Below are positions 18,398 through 28,356 of a DNA stretch of 64,000 nucleotides, in pieces. The notes below the pieces were generated by a model. That model saw only the letters and a list, made by a program, of their open reading frames with translations. It had not been told where the DNA came from and searched no databases. Each line of letters opens with the position of its first letter. Position 1 is the first letter of the stretch. The stretch is taken from contig NC_009615.1 of the NCBI RefSeq assembly GCF_000012845.1, positions 1,697,501-1,761,500 on the forward strand. The letters are read 5' to 3'. The stretch comes from Parabacteroides distasonis ATCC 8503. Its GTDB lineage: Bacteria; Bacteroidota; Bacteroidia; Bacteroidales; Tannerellaceae. Position numbers and translations under genes: made by a program.

Positions 18398-19259
18398 ATA
18401 TAATTGGCTTTATTTCATGAGCATGTTGCGCAGCCAAACGCTGCTTCTCAGGAGGTGGAGTCATATAATTAGGACCATATAATGTCGTTAAATATACATC
18501 TGGTCTATGAGGCGCAAAAAACTTTGAATCCTCAAAGTCTATCTCTACTACAGGAAAGATATCGTCAAATCGAAGATATCTTTTCCACAAGGTATCGAAA
18601 CCATGACCAAGGCGGCAGTCTGTACCTAATCCCCTATTCTTATCAATAAGCTTCTTTGCGAATTTCATATATTGAAGAACCAGTTTATGGAATACGGGAT
18701 GAAAAAAAGCCAATATCTTTTTATCTATAGACTCATCCTTGAAATATATCGCATCCAAGCTCTTGCATATAAACGTATTATAGACCTTCACCATTTTTTC
18801 AAACATAAAAGGCAATTTCTGTTTATGATAACGATCCATAGGAAATATATCTATAAACAACCCCTTCTCGCACTCTTCATCCTCATATCCCGGAGATAAT
18901 ATAAAGCTTTTCTTGTCTCTAACCTTACAAGGTAAAGGCAAATAATGGTAATGAGGATCAGTCTCTCTGGTCTGCAACATCATATCTTCAGGGAACTCAT
19001 TCACGGCAATCTCTACAAAACGCTCATAATCCTCACGAATCATACAGATATCCAAATCATCGTCCCAAGGTATGAAACCTTTATGACGAACCGCACCTAA
19101 TAAGGTACCCGAGCACATCCAATAAGAAATATCATGCTTTCGACATATATAATCAATAATCTTAAGCATCCTCAACATCACTAATTGCGCTTGACGCAAT
19201 ACCGTTTCTCCTTCTTGACGATTGTCAGGATATAATTTCGAGAAATCAACAACACTCAT
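18396..19259 (-). CDS. LicD-family phosphotransferase
   Basis: LicD proteins transfer phosphocholine or related phospho-alcohols from a CDP donor onto a sugar. The 287-residue protein has the family core WMCSGTLLGAVRHKGFIPWD followed by DDLDICM, with the DDD-type metal-binding residues of a nucleotidyltransferase-like fold. It is the third gene of the reverse operon wza-wzz-licD (6 bases after wzz). It provides the natural acceptor step for the CDP-activated product predicted for the fusion enzyme at 9031-10848. No choline kinase or choline transporter is in the window, so the headgroup is probably not scavenged choline. Confidence 0.88.
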   Translation of the reverse strand: MSVVDFSKLYPDNRQEGETVLRQAQLVMLRMLKIIDYICRKHDISYWMCSGTLLGAVRHKGFIPWDDDLDICMIREDYERFVEIAVNEFPEDMMLQTRETDPHYHYLPLPCKVRDKKSFILSPGYEDEECEKGLFIDIFPMDRYHKQKLPFMFEKMVKVYNTFICKSLDAIYFKDESIDKKILAFFHPVFHKLVLQYMKFAKKLIDKNRGLGTDCRLGHGFDTLWKRYLRFDDIFPVVEIDFEDSKFFAPHRPDVYLTTLYGPNYMTPPPEKQRLAAQHAHEIKPII

Positions 19260-19265
19260 AAAATA

Positions 19266-20879
19266 TTACTTAGAATCTTTACTTTGCTTTTTATATTCTT
19301 GGATAAGAAGAGACGATTGTCTTCTTACAAATAAGTAAGATATAGGTATCACCAATGTTAAGACCAACATTCCAATAAGCGCAAACAACTTACGAGGACC
19401 GACAGGCTTGCTCTTTACATAGGCAGGATCAATCACCCGAGCCTTATCTCTTGTCTGACCTAAAATAAGAGCGGTCTCCTCTCGCTTCTGAAGTAATATC
19501 AAATAAACGCCTTGAATAATTTCCTGTCTACGTTTCAACTCTACAAACTGTCTTTCCGCAACCGGATAATTATTCATTTTACTATAAATTTCCTGCTCCT
19601 TCGCTTTTACATCCTTTATTGACCGCTGCATTCCTTTTTGAGCATTACCGATGGTTTCTATTACGCTTCCACGTAACTTATCCGCTTGCTCAGTCAAAGT
19701 TCCGACCAGCGGGTTATTGATACTCGAATTTTGAATTACGCGTGCACGTTCTAGCAAAACTTCATTATAACTAGTTAACGCACTTCCTTTCTCCCCTTCC
19801 TGAGCGGTCAATAAAACAGGTACCAAATTATATTTATTCGCAGGATCTTTCACGAATTCATCCATCATATTGATGACATTGGATTGAGCCTCCAATTCTA
19901 TCAACTTTGTTTGTAGTTCTTTCATTTGTTCCACATAGAATTGAACGTCATGCTCTATATCCATCAATTGGTTCTTGCTCTTATATTCTTCAATTTGGTT
20001 TTCGACAGCGGCAAGTTCCGCTATAATATTCTCAATCCTCCCATCTAAGAAAACCAAAGATTTACGAGCCTCTCCTTTTTTATACGCCTCAGCTTCTTTG
20101 TTATAGATCGCAATTAATGTATCTAGCATATCCGTACCCCGATTCTTTTCATAATCAGTGCAACTCAACTCTATTACGTTTGAAGTCTTGGAGCTTCCTT
20201 CTATTAAAAATTCTTTCTCCAAATCCTCTGCGACCCACCCCGCAGGATTATATGTAATATCAAGTTTCGCTGAGGTGATATCTTTTTTTCCCGGCGCAAA
20301 GTCCAAGGTGAAGTTTCCCATCGGTAACTCAATGGTAGCAGGCAATGATGGAAAACTAAAATGTTTCTTTTTCATATTAACAGACTCCGCTGAAACCTCC
20401 GCCTTACCATTTTTTACGAAAACCGAGAACTCCACAGCTTCTGCCAAGCGTGCGTTTGTAGCAGAATCGGCAATCAACTTTAAAGGAGATTCATCATATA
20501 AACGATAGCCCAAAGAAAATGGTTCACAATAATCGACATTCACGCCTAATTTCAGAACCATATTCCGAAGCATTTTATTAGAAGTCAATGTCATTAGTTC
20601 ATCATCAATATTAACGACACCTCCAGAAACAGATCCCAACCCAAAAGATTTCATCAACCCAGCGGCCTCTCCCAATCCAAAGCTACCTCCTCCGAGGTCT
20701 TTATCTTCCTGAATCTGGATACGGGCCATCATCTCATATGTACGAGGGTAATAAATCAGATATAAAACCGCAGGGATTATAGAAAACAGGAATACCCCTA
20801 AAAATAATTTCCAATGCAATAGATATCTTACGATAATACTTTTAAGTCCGATTGTTTCGTTGTCTTTCACTTCCATCAT
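19266..20879 (-). CDS. polysaccharide chain-length determinant (Wzz/GumC type, no kinase)
   Basis: This 537-residue inner-membrane co-polymerase has two membrane helices, at about residues 28-48 and 500-522. Between them is a large periplasmic region with a long coiled coil (about 260-440). YYPRTYEMMARIQIQ follows the first helix, as in Wzz/Wzc proteins. The Walker-type tyrosine kinase domain of Wzc is absent. It controls chain length and links polymerase to export. It lies 7 bases after the wza-like gene and 6 bases before licD. Confidence 0.9.
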   Translation of the reverse strand: MMEVKDNETIGLKSIIVRYLLHWKLFLGVFLFSIIPAVLYLIYYPRTYEMMARIQIQEDKDLGGGSFGLGEAAGLMKSFGLGSVSGGVVNIDDELMTLTSNKMLRNMVLKLGVNVDYCEPFSLGYRLYDESPLKLIADSATNARLAEAVEFSVFVKNGKAEVSAESVNMKKKHFSFPSLPATIELPMGNFTLDFAPGKKDITSAKLDITYNPAGWVAEDLEKEFLIEGSSKTSNVIELSCTDYEKNRGTDMLDTLIAIYNKEAEAYKKGEARKSLVFLDGRIENIIAELAAVENQIEEYKSKNQLMDIEHDVQFYVEQMKELQTKLIELEAQSNVINMMDEFVKDPANKYNLVPVLLTAQEGEKGSALTSYNEVLLERARVIQNSSINNPLVGTLTEQADKLRGSVIETIGNAQKGMQRSIKDVKAKEQEIYSKMNNYPVAERQFVELKRRQEIIQGVYLILLQKREETALILGQTRDKARVIDPAYVKSKPVGPRKLFALIGMLVLTLVIPISYLFVRRQSSLLIQEYKKQSKDSK

Positions 20880-20886
20880 CTAATTA

Positions 20887-21690
20887 TTATTTAGTAATAG
20901 CCAATATAACAGTCGTTATCACAGATACAGCGCTCAAAATTGAGGAGAACACGGTTATACTATATTGTTGGGCTTGACTATAACGGGCGTTTCTCTTCTT
21001 CGCATTATTCGGTTCCACATAAACAACATCATTTTGTTGAAGATAATAATAGGGGGAAGTAAATATATCCGGCTCGGTAATATCCAAACGAGCAAACTCC
21101 TTTTCTCCATTATTATCTCGTATAACCAAGATGTTCTTACGGTTTGCGTTAATTGTCAAATCACCGACCTGACCGATAGCATCTAAAATTGAAAGACGAT
21201 CATTTTTCACGGAAATCGCACCCGGCCGAGAGACCTCACCCATCATCGTGACCTTATAATTAACAATCTGTACATTAACCAAAGCATCTTTCACATAAGG
21301 GGAGATCATTTCTTGCATTTTATCACTTAACTGTTGCTTGGTCAATCCCGCCACATGGATCTTTCCCAAAACAGGGAAATTTATGTCACCTTCCTGATCA
21401 ACCAAATACGTTCTTAATTGACCAGAAGAAACCGTCGTAGTCTCACCTTGAGTTGCATAGGCATATACAGGGGGATTAAAGGGAGTAACGACTGTCGGAT
21501 CCCATGCCGTAACGGTTATCGTAAGTAAGTCATCAGGGCAAATCTTCGAGGTATAAGCTTGATTCATCTTACTCACCTGTTCGGGGGTCAAGGCATCCAC
21601 TCCTTGGAAATAAACCACATCTTTAGGAACAGAACAAGCCCCTAACAATAAGACAAACAATGCCACTACTGATACTAATTTCACTTTCAT
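20887..21690 (-). CDS. polysaccharide export outer-membrane lipoprotein (Wza-like)
   Basis: I chose the ATG at 21690 because it opens a lipoprotein signal (MKVKLVS... LLLGAC). The frame continues upstream across the promoter, so the earlier start is not used. The protein is 267 residues. The polysaccharide-export domain covers about 50-150 (CPDDLLTITVTAWDP). An SLBB domain follows (YKVTMMGEVSRPGAISV), then a hydrophobic C-terminal helix. Wza-type proteins form the outer-membrane channel for capsule or exopolysaccharide. It is first in the reverse operon and pairs with the chain-length protein. Confidence 0.92.
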   Translation of the reverse strand: MKVKLVSVVALFVLLLGACSVPKDVVYFQGVDALTPEQVSKMNQAYTSKICPDDLLTITVTAWDPTVVTPFNPPVYAYATQGETTTVSSGQLRTYLVDQEGDINFPVLGKIHVAGLTKQQLSDKMQEMISPYVKDALVNVQIVNYKVTMMGEVSRPGAISVKNDRLSILDAIGQVGDLTINANRKNILVIRDNNGEKEFARLDITEPDIFTSPYYYLQQNDVVYVEPNNAKKRNARYSQAQQYSITVFSSILSAVSVITTVILAITK

Positions 21691-21716
21691 AATCTTTGTT
21701 TTCTTCAAATAAGGTG

Positions 21717-21724
21717 CAAATATA
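21717..21724 (-). promoter_or_regulatory. promoter -7 box for wza-wzz-licD
   Basis: The reverse strand reads TATATTTG, a full match to TAnnTTTG, 26 bases upstream of the wza-like ATG. Confidence 0.6.
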
Positions 21725-21861
21725 CGTTTTTTAGTTTGAACATGAGGTCTCAAAAGGACCACAAGTATAAAGATACTTCTATAACGATGCAATTGTCTAG
21801 ATATTGCTGCATGCTAAATCAAAATTATAGTTGTTTTTACCGCTTTTTCATGATTATTGCG

Positions 21862-21869
21862 TAAGTTTG
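21862..21869 (+). promoter_or_regulatory. promoter -7 box for the S1-domain gene
   Basis: TAAGTTTG matches TAnnTTTG and ends 17 bases before the ATG at 21887. The alternative TTG start at 21857 lies upstream of this box and can be ruled out if the promoter is real. Confidence 0.55.
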
Positions 21870-21886
21870 TGACAAAACAAAAATAT

Positions 21887-22726
21887 ATGGTTGAGATAGG
21901 AAAATATAACACGCTGAAAATAGTGAAAGACCTTGACTTCGGGGTTTATCTGGATGGAGGTAACGGGGTGGAGATCTTGTTGCCGACTCGTTACGTACCT
22001 AAAAACGTGAAGCCCGGGGATGAGGTCGAGGTGTTTATTTATCATGATAATGAAGGGAGGTTGATCGCTACTACCGCACGTCCTCTGGCAACGGTCGGGG
22101 AGTTCCAGTTCATGGAGGTAAAAGACGTGAATAATGCCGGCGCATTTCTGGAATGGGGTATCATGAAAGATTTGCTCGTTCCTTTCAAGGAGCAGAAAAT
22201 GCCGATGAGAGAGGGGAAATGGTACTTGGTCTATGTCCGGCTGGATCATGTGACAGGACGTATCATGGCATCCGCACGTATCGAGAAGTTCTTGAACAAT
22301 ACCCCTATCGATTACGAGCAGAATCAAGAGGTTCAGTTATTGGTAGCCGACGAGACGGATCTTGGCTATAAGGTGATCATCAATAACCAGCATTGGGGAT
22401 TGATCTATTATAATGAGGTATTCCAGCGTCTTGAGAAAGGCGAGCATCTGAAAGGCTATATAAAAGAGGTACGTGAGGATGATAAGATAGATGTGAGCCT
22501 AACGCCGCAAGGCTACCAAAAGGTAGAGGGGATCGCCGGCGTCATTATGGAAGCGATGAAAACACAAGGGGGATACATCCCGGTACACGACAAGAGCGAT
22601 CCGGACGTGATCTATTCCTTATTCCGCTGTAGCAAGAAAGCTTTCAAACAAGCGATCGGGGCACTCTATAAGCAACATCTTATCACGCTGGAAGATGGCG
22701 GGATACGGCTCGTGAACGAGAAGTGA
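21887..22726 (+). CDS. CvfB-like S1 RNA-binding protein
   Basis: This 279-residue cytoplasmic protein resembles CvfB/YitL. It starts with an S1-like domain (IGKYNTLKIVKDLDFGVYLD), continues with further OB-fold S1 segments (FLEWGIMKDLLVPF and GLIYYNEVF) and ends in a winged-helix (SDPDVIYSLFRCSKKAFKQAIGALYK). Such proteins bind RNA and affect expression of virulence or stress genes in Firmicutes; the role here is unknown. It has its own promoter and converges on lepA. Repeat element A fills the space between the two stops. Confidence 0.88.
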   Translation: MVEIGKYNTLKIVKDLDFGVYLDGGNGVEILLPTRYVPKNVKPGDEVEVFIYHDNEGRLIATTARPLATVGEFQFMEVKDVNNAGAFLEWGIMKDLLVPFKEQKMPMREGKWYLVYVRLDHVTGRIMASARIEKFLNNTPIDYEQNQEVQLLVADETDLGYKVIINNQHWGLIYYNEVFQRLEKGEHLKGYIKEVREDDKIDVSLTPQGYQKVEGIAGVIMEAMKTQGGYIPVHDKSDPDVIYSLFRCSKKAFKQAIGALYKQHLITLEDGGIRLVNEK

Positions 22727-22741
22727 CCCATTTATATAAAA

Positions 22742-22822
22742 AAAGTCAATGGAATCCGTTACAGAATCCATTGACTTTTCTTTATAAATCCATTGAGTTA
22801 GCGAACGGATTCCATTGACTTT
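22742..22822. repeat. multi-unit inverted repeat element A
   Basis: Four copies of a unit containing CAATGG lie here: direct at 22742-22760, and inverted at 22762-22779, 22786-22803 and 22804-22822. The outer two (AAAGTCAATGGAATCCGTT and its complement) are perfect 19-bp arms. The element fills the gap between convergent cvfB-like and lepA genes and ends one base before the lepA stop codon. Confidence 0.75.
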
Positions 22823-24610
22823 CTAATCCAGCTTCAATACGGCCAAGAACGCTTTTTGCGGAACTTCTACCGTACCGATCTGCTTCATTCGTTTCTTTCC
22901 CTCTTTCTGTTTTTCCAGCAATTTACGCTTACGGGAGATATCGCCTCCATAACATTTCGCCGTCACGTCTTTACGGACAGCCTTAATTGTCTCACGAGCG
23001 ATAATCTTAGCGCCTATCGCCGCTTGGATAGCGATATCGAATTGCTGGCGGGGGATCAACTCTTTCAGTTTCTCGCACATACGACGTCCGAAAGTAACGC
23101 TATTATCCACGTGCGTCAATGTAGACAAAGCGTCTACCGGCTCACCGTTCAACAGGATATCTAATTTAGCCAACTTACTGGGACGGAAATCATGTAAATG
23201 GTAATCGAAAGAAGCGTACCCTTTTGAAATACTCTTCAACTTATCATAAAAGTCGATTACGATCTCGCCCAACGGCAAGTCATAATGAATCTCGACACGA
23301 TCACCTGAAATATATTCTTGCTTAAGCAGGACGCCACGCTTACCCAGACAGAGTGTCATGATCGGGCCGATATAGGTAGTGTTCGTGATCACGGAAGCAC
23401 GGATAAACGGCTCGTCGATATGATCAATCAAGGTCGGGTCCGGCAAGCCTCCCGGATTATGTACCTCGATCTCCTCCCCTTTCTTTGTATGCACGATATA
23501 AGAAACGTTCGGTACAGTGGTTATCACATCCATATTGAACTCACGATCCAAACGCTCCTGAACAATCTCCATATGCAACAAGCCCAAGAAACCGCAACGG
23601 AACCCAAAACCCAGCGCGGCGGAACTCTCCGGCTGGAAAGTCAAGGAAGCGTCGTTCAACTGTAATTTCTCCAATGACGCACGAAGGTTCTCGAAATCCT
23701 CGCTATCGATTGGATAGACACCGGCGAAGACCATCGGCTTCACCTCCTCAAAACCGGCGATCGCGTCTTTAGCCGGGCGAGACACATGAGTGATCGTATC
23801 ACCGACACGCACCTCCCGGGACGTCTTGATACCGGAAATGATATATCCTACGTCTCCCGTCCGGATCTCCTCACGGGGGCACATATCTAATTTCAATATA
23901 CCTACCTCGTCGGCGTCATACTCTTTTCCTGTAGCGATAAACTTCACATGGTCACCTTTACGGATCACGCCGTTTACCACCTTGAAGTAAGCGATAATAC
24001 CACGGAACGGATTAAAGACGGAGTCAAAAATCAAACACTGCAACGGGGCCTCCGGATCACCTTTCGGGGCCGGGACCTTCTCCACGATCGTATTCAAGAT
24101 CTCGGTCACTCCCTCGCCTGTCTTTCCGCTCGCCCGTAAGATATCCTCACGAGGGCAGCCCAACAGTTCCACGATCTGGTCCTCTACCTCCTCCGGCATG
24201 GCGCTAGGCAAGTCAATCTTGTTCATCACCGGAATAATCTCTAAGTCATTCTCTATCGCCATATACAGGTTAGAGATGGTTTGCGCCTGAATACCTTGGG
24301 CCGCGTCCACGATCAGCAACGCACCCTCGCAGGCGGCGATAGAGCGGGAAACCTCATACGAGAAGTCCACGTGCCCCGGAGTATCGATCAGGTTCAGTAT
24401 ATATTCTTCACCCTTATAATTATACTTCATCTGGATCGCATGGCTCTTGATCGTAATACCACGCTCACGCTCTAAATCCATGTCGTCAAGGACTTGAGCT
24501 TGCATGTCTTTACCTTCTACTGTCTTGGTATACTCAAGCAAACGGTCTGCCAAGGTACTTTTCCCATGGTCAATATGAGCAATAATACAGAAATTGCGGA
24601 TATTCTTCAT
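22823..24610 (-). CDS. lepA: elongation factor 4 (LepA)
   Basis: LepA is a ribosome-bound GTPase that acts on stalled or badly initiated ribosomes. The 595-residue length is normal. It begins [21 protein letters not shown] (G1), followed by RGITI (G2), DTPGHVDF (G3), NKID (G4) and the typical C-terminal domain with [18 protein letters not shown] and the basic [17 protein letters not shown] segment. It stands alone, divergent from the TPR protein gene. Confidence 0.98.
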   Translation of the reverse strand: MKNIRNFCIIAHIDHGKSTLADRLLEYTKTVEGKDMQAQVLDDMDLERERGITIKSHAIQMKYNYKGEEYILNLIDTPGHVDFSYEVSRSIAACEGALLIVDAAQGIQAQTISNLYMAIENDLEIIPVMNKIDLPSAMPEEVEDQIVELLGCPREDILRASGKTGEGVTEILNTIVEKVPAPKGDPEAPLQCLIFDSVFNPFRGIIAYFKVVNGVIRKGDHVKFIATGKEYDADEVGILKLDMCPREEIRTGDVGYIISGIKTSREVRVGDTITHVSRPAKDAIAGFEEVKPMVFAGVYPIDSEDFENLRASLEKLQLNDASLTFQPESSAALGFGFRCGFLGLLHMEIVQERLDREFNMDVITTVPNVSYIVHTKKGEEIEVHNPGGLPDPTLIDHIDEPFIRASVITNTTYIGPIMTLCLGKRGVLLKQEYISGDRVEIHYDLPLGEIVIDFYDKLKSISKGYASFDYHLHDFRPSKLAKLDILLNGEPVDALSTLTHVDNSVTFGRRMCEKLKELIPRQQFDIAIQAAIGAKIIARETIKAVRKDVTAKCYGGDISRKRKLLEKQKEGKKRMKQIGTVEVPQKAFLAVLKLD

Positions 24611-24634
24611 CTGCCAAATTTATTTTTAGGTACG

Positions 24635-24642
24635 CGAAGATA
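24635..24642 (-). promoter_or_regulatory. promoter -7 box for lepA
   Basis: The reverse strand reads TATCTTCG (TAnnTTCG type), 24 bases upstream of the lepA start. Confidence 0.5.
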
Positions 24643-24663
24643 GGAAATTTAGCCTAAATACTA

Positions 24664-24671
24664 TACTTTTG
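24664..24671 (+). promoter_or_regulatory. promoter -7 box for the TPR-protein gene
   Basis: TACTTTTG matches TAnnTTTG and lies 25 bases before the ATG at 24697. It is divergent from the lepA promoter. Confidence 0.55.
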
Positions 24672-24696
24672 GCATACCATTTGTTGTTAATAGTAT

Positions 24697-26895
24697 ATGA
24701 CAATACAAGAAATAAATAAAGCATACAACCGAATTATCGGTTCATTAGACGAAAAGGAGCTAAAGAATGCGTTCGATTTTCTCCAAGGTTTAATAGCGGG
24801 AATACGTGAGTACTCATTCCAAGACAGGTTGAACGAGCTACAAGATACTTATAAATATATGTTGCGATACCGGATCGAGGGGGCTAAAGATCCGATGCAA
24901 GACCAGATATACAACAACTTGATCGCATCCAGCTATGAGTTCGCGGATATAGTGAAGCACAAGGCCTTATCGGTAGATTCGCCTCTCTCCTATTATAGCC
25001 GTAGGCGAATGATGCAAAAGGAGCTTACCAACTATGACCAGCTCCACAAGGTCTTGAGAAACGCCTCTCTGGTGAAGATAGAGACTCCGACCGGAACCAT
25101 CACGGAGCAGCAGCAAATCGAATCCGCCACGATCCTATTATTCAATAAGATCTGGACCTCGAATCCTCTCAATAAGGAAGAAATAGCCTCCATCAGGAAC
25201 CTATTGAATGACCAAGAGTTGCCTTTTATCATCGGTAGCCAAATCGTATCGGCATTAATGTTGGGATTGCAAGCCGCTTTCGATAAGGAGAAACTGCTAT
25301 TATTATTCGATGCGGCCAATATCCAAGAAGACGAGATTCGTTACCGCGCGTTGATCGGGATTCTCCTGACGCTCTATACCTATAGGAAACGTACGGCGCT
25401 ATATCCGCAGATAGCGGATCGACTAGCGGCTTTATCCGAGGGATTTCCTAATTTCACGAAAGCGATCCGAACGATTACCCTTCGTTTTATCCTAGCCCGT
25501 GAGACAGAGAAGATCACCCGTAAGCTACAAGACGAGATCATTCCGGAGATGATCAAGCTAGGCCCTAAAATCAGTCAAAAGATAAACTTAAAGGATATCA
25601 ATCCGGAACTTCTCGGAAACGAGATGAATCCGGAGTGGCAGAATATGTTATCGAACAGCTCCTTAGGGAAGAAAATGGAGGAGTTCAGCGAACTGCAACA
25701 AGAAGGCGCGGACGTAATGCACTCTACTTTCGTGCACCTAAAGCATTTCCCCTTTTTCCGGGAACTGGGTAACTGGTTCATGCCATTCACGACCGAGCAT
25801 TCCGCTTTTGGCAATCAGTTGAGCAAGAATCAAACGGAAAAGGACATGCTAGATTCCATGACTCTTGCGGCATTCATGTGTAATTCCGATAAATACTCCT
25901 TATATTTCAGTATGATGCAATTGCCGGACCAAGCCCGTCAAATGATGATGGGACAATTTGGTAGCCAAGCCTCCGAGATGATTCAGCAAACGAAGGAGGA
26001 ATTGATCAGTAAACGGGGAAAACTGGAAATCATATCCGGACAGTACATACAGGACTTGTATCGTTTCTTCAAACTTTATCCGGGACATCTGGATTTTGAT
26101 GACATATTTACATCTGCGCTAGACTTTCATAACCTGCCAATTTTGCAGCCTTACGTCAGTGATGAGGAAAGTTTGACAACTATAGCGGAGTATTATCTCC
26201 GGAAGAATTACTTCCTCGATGCGCTCACGATCTACAATCGCTTATCCGATGCAAATCAAGAAAGTGATATCTTATTCCAGAAAATCGGTTACTGCAAACA
26301 AATGAATGGCGATATACAAGGCGCCTTGGAGGCTTATTTACATGCGGATCTTATCAATCCGGACAGTAAATGGGTTATTCGCCGGATCGCCGGTTGTTAC
26401 CGTACCTTAAAGCAACCGGAAGAAGCGTTGAAATACTATCATCGTTACGAGGCTTTCAATCCGGATGATTTATCGATCCAAATATGTATCGGCCACTGCC
26501 ATCTTGAACTCAAGAATTATAATGAGGCGCTGAAATATTATTTCAAGGTAGATTATCTGGACAATAAAAGCACGAAGGCTTGGCGTCCGATCGCTTGGTG
26601 TTCTTTCTTGACCGGTAAATACGATCAGGCCCGTAATTATTACAAAAAGATCATGGATAATCAACCCAACACCCAAGATTTCTTGAATGCGGGACATACG
26701 GAATGGGCATTACAGAATATAAAGGGAGCGCTTGCTTTTTATAAAAAAGCCGTGGAGAAAGAGTCCGGTGATTTCTCGAAGTTCCAAGAGCAGTTCAATC
26801 AAGATATCCCCGATCTTCTTGTAGCGGGAATCGAGGAGGCGGAAGTGCCGTTGATGATGGATCAACTCCGGTATTCCTTGAGCGATATATTCTAA
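24697..26895 (+). CDS. large TPR-repeat protein
   Basis: This 732-residue protein has no signal peptide. The first 450 residues are helical and of no family I recognise. The C-terminal third holds at least five tetratricopeptide repeats (for example ALEAYLHADLINPDSKWVIRR, ALKYYHRYEAFNPDDLSIQI and ALKYYFKVDYLDNKSTKAWR, spaced about 34 residues). TPR domains are protein-binding scaffolds. It stands alone with its own promoter; the acetyltransferase 41 bases on may be co-transcribed. Function unknown. Confidence 0.7.
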   Translation: MTIQEINKAYNRIIGSLDEKELKNAFDFLQGLIAGIREYSFQDRLNELQDTYKYMLRYRIEGAKDPMQDQIYNNLIASSYEFADIVKHKALSVDSPLSYYSRRRMMQKELTNYDQLHKVLRNASLVKIETPTGTITEQQQIESATILLFNKIWTSNPLNKEEIASIRNLLNDQELPFIIGSQIVSALMLGLQAAFDKEKLLLLFDAANIQEDEIRYRALIGILLTLYTYRKRTALYPQIADRLAALSEGFPNFTKAIRTITLRFILARETEKITRKLQDEIIPEMIKLGPKISQKINLKDINPELLGNEMNPEWQNMLSNSSLGKKMEEFSELQQEGADVMHSTFVHLKHFPFFRELGNWFMPFTTEHSAFGNQLSKNQTEKDMLDSMTLAAFMCNSDKYSLYFSMMQLPDQARQMMMGQFGSQASEMIQQTKEELISKRGKLEIISGQYIQDLYRFFKLYPGHLDFDDIFTSALDFHNLPILQPYVSDEESLTTIAEYYLRKNYFLDALTIYNRLSDANQESDILFQKIGYCKQMNGDIQGALEAYLHADLINPDSKWVIRRIAGCYRTLKQPEEALKYYHRYEAFNPDDLSIQICIGHCHLELKNYNEALKYYFKVDYLDNKSTKAWRPIAWCSFLTGKYDQARNYYKKIMDNQPNTQDFLNAGHTEWALQNIKGALAFYKKAVEKESGDFSKFQEQFNQDIPDLLVAGIEEAEVPLMMDQLRYSLSDIF

Positions 26896-26936
26896 CTAGT
26901 CATCCAACAATTTGAGAAGACAAGAAAAAATATCGT

Positions 26937-27458
26937 ATGAAAGAGATGATACTAAAGACAAAGCGACTCCTATTAAGGGAATTAAAACAAGATGATTTTG
27001 ATGATATCTGTAAGCTTTTACAAGATCCGATTGTAATGTACGCTTACGAAGGAGCGTTCAGTAAAAAAGAGGTACAAGAATGGCTTGATAAGCAATTAAG
27101 GAGGTATCAAAACGATGGCTTTGGCTTATGGGGGATGATAGAGAAAGGCAGCGGAGAGCTTATCGGTCAGTGTGGTCTCACCTATCAAGAATTCAACGGT
27201 CAACAGGTTCCGGAGATCGGTTATTTGCTTAGGGCGGAATACTGGCATAAAGGTTATGCTACCGAGGCCGCCATAGCTTGTAAGGAATACGCCTTCAATA
27301 TCCTTAACTTCGACAAAGTATACTCCATCATACGGGACACAAATATCCCCTCTCAAAAAGTAGCACTAAGAAACGATATGAGGGAAATCGCAAATTTCAT
27401 AAAACATTATCGCAATATCGATATGCTTCATTTAGTATTCTGCGTGGATAAGTCATAG
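26937..27458 (+). CDS. GNAT acetyltransferase (RimJ/RimL type)
   Basis: This 173-residue cytoplasmic protein has the GNAT pattern of ribosomal-protein alanine acetyltransferases: ILKTKRLLLRELKQDDFDDI at the N-terminus, IGQCGLTYQEFNGQQVPEIG in the middle strands, and the acetyl-CoA-binding GYATEAAIACKEYAF. The substrate is not known; relatives acetylate proteins, antibiotics or amino acids. The segment usually reading NGM after SQKVALR is NDM here, a mild deviation. It follows the TPR gene by 41 bases and precedes tRNA-Ser on the opposite strand. Confidence 0.85.
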   Translation: MKEMILKTKRLLLRELKQDDFDDICKLLQDPIVMYAYEGAFSKKEVQEWLDKQLRRYQNDGFGLWGMIEKGSGELIGQCGLTYQEFNGQQVPEIGYLLRAEYWHKGYATEAAIACKEYAFNILNFDKVYSIIRDTNIPSQKVALRNDMREIANFIKHYRNIDMLHLVFCVDKS

Positions 27459-27466
27459 TTATCAAG

Positions 27467-27553
27467 CGGAAAGACTGGGATTCGAACCCAGGGAGCGGTT
27501 ACCCGCTCACCGCATTTCGAGTGCGGCCCGTTCGACCACTCCGGCATCTTTCC
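27467..27553 (-). tRNA. tRNA-Ser (anticodon CGA)
   Basis: The reverse strand gives an 87-base class II tRNA with acceptor arms GGAAAGA and TCTTTCC. The anticodon stem-loop is CCGCA CTCGAAA TGCGG, which puts CGA at the anticodon. A long variable arm (GAGCGGGTAACCGCTC) and a TTCGAATC T loop follow, as expected for serine. No CCA is encoded. Confidence 0.95.
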
Positions 27554-27569
27554 TTGTGGTTGACGTGTA

Positions 27570-27577
27570 CAAAAGTA
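27570..27577 (-). promoter_or_regulatory. promoter -7 box for tRNA-Ser
   Basis: The reverse strand reads TACTTTTG, a TAnnTTTG match, 16 bases before the mature 5' end of the tRNA. Confidence 0.5.
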
Positions 27578-27632
27578 CATAAAATATAGTATCGTTATTC
27601 TCTTGAAAGGCTAAAATTACTTTATCAAATAC

Positions 27633-27660
27633 AAAAAAGGGCATTCTTCACAGAACGCCC
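27633..27660 (-). terminator. terminator after rubrerythrin
   Basis: On the reverse strand a 9-bp stem (GGGCGTTCT with AGAATGCCC, one G-T pair) with a 4-base loop is followed by TTTTTT, 32 bases past the rubrerythrin stop. Confidence 0.8.
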
Positions 27661-27691
27661 CTCTTTAAAACATATAACTAATACCTCTAAA

Positions 27692-28243
27692 TTACTTGAA
27701 ATAACGATTATATAAACCTTCAAATCCTTTGCCATGACGTGCCTCGTCTTTGCACATCTCATGTACGGTATCATGGATTGCGTCCAAATTCTGTTGTTTA
27801 GCCAATGTAGCGATACGTTTCTTGTCCTCGCATGCGCCAGCCTCAGCTTCCATACGCTTTTTCAAGTTAGTCTTCGTATCCCAAACTACGTCGCCAAGAA
27901 GCTCTGCGAACTTAGCAGCGTGCTCAGCCTCTTCCCAAGCGTAACGCTTGAATGCCTCAGCTACCTCAGGATAACCCTCACGGTCTGCTTGACGGCTCAT
28001 GGCCAAATACATACCAACTTCGGTACATTCTCCCATAAAGTGAGCGTTCAGACCTTCCAAAATCACTGGGTCTACACCTTTAGCAACACCTAGTACATGT
28101 TCGTCAACGAACTGCAACGCACCTTCTGTCTCTACTAATTCCTTAAATTTGCTTTTCGGTTGTTTACATTGAGGGCAGAACTCAGGAGCCTCATCACCTT
28201 CGTGTACATAACCACATACTGTGCAAATCCATTTCTTTTTCAT
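27692..28243 (-). CDS. rubrerythrin with N-terminal rubredoxin domain (reverse rubrerythrin)
   Basis: This type reduces hydrogen peroxide in anaerobes. From the ATG at 28243 the protein is 183 residues. An N-terminal rubredoxin-like Fe(Cys)4 site is made of CTVCGY and CPQCKQ (residues 6-25). A four-helix diiron domain follows, with EEAEHAAKF and the late [10 protein letters not shown] ligands. The rubredoxin domain comes first, the reverse of classical rubrerythrin, as in clostridial reverse rubrerythrins. A TTG three codons upstream is less likely as start. The gene has its own promoter and terminator. Confidence 0.93.
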   Translation of the reverse strand: MKKKWICTVCGYVHEGDEAPEFCPQCKQPKSKFKELVETEGALQFVDEHVLGVAKGVDPVILEGLNAHFMGECTEVGMYLAMSRQADREGYPEVAEAFKRYAWEEAEHAAKFAELLGDVVWDTKTNLKKRMEAEAGACEDKKRIATLAKQQNLDAIHDTVHEMCKDEARHGKGFEGLYNRYFK

Positions 28244-28274
28244 ATATCGCAAAATTTTTATTGGTTGTATGGCA

Positions 28275-28282
28275 CAAAATTA
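28275..28282 (-). promoter_or_regulatory. promoter -7 box for rubrerythrin
   Basis: The reverse strand reads TAATTTTG, a TAnnTTTG match, 31 bases upstream of the ATG. Confidence 0.5.
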
Positions 28283-28356
28283 ACTAAACTATCCGATACT
28301 ACCATAATTCATCGATAGATTAATTCTATGTGTTAATCGATAAAAACTATGGAACT

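Noticed and set aside
21857..21886. Upstream TTG start for the CvfB-like gene
   Set aside because: The -7 box TAAGTTTG at 21862-21869 lies downstream of it, so the transcript would not contain this start. The S1 domain begins right after the ATG at 21887.
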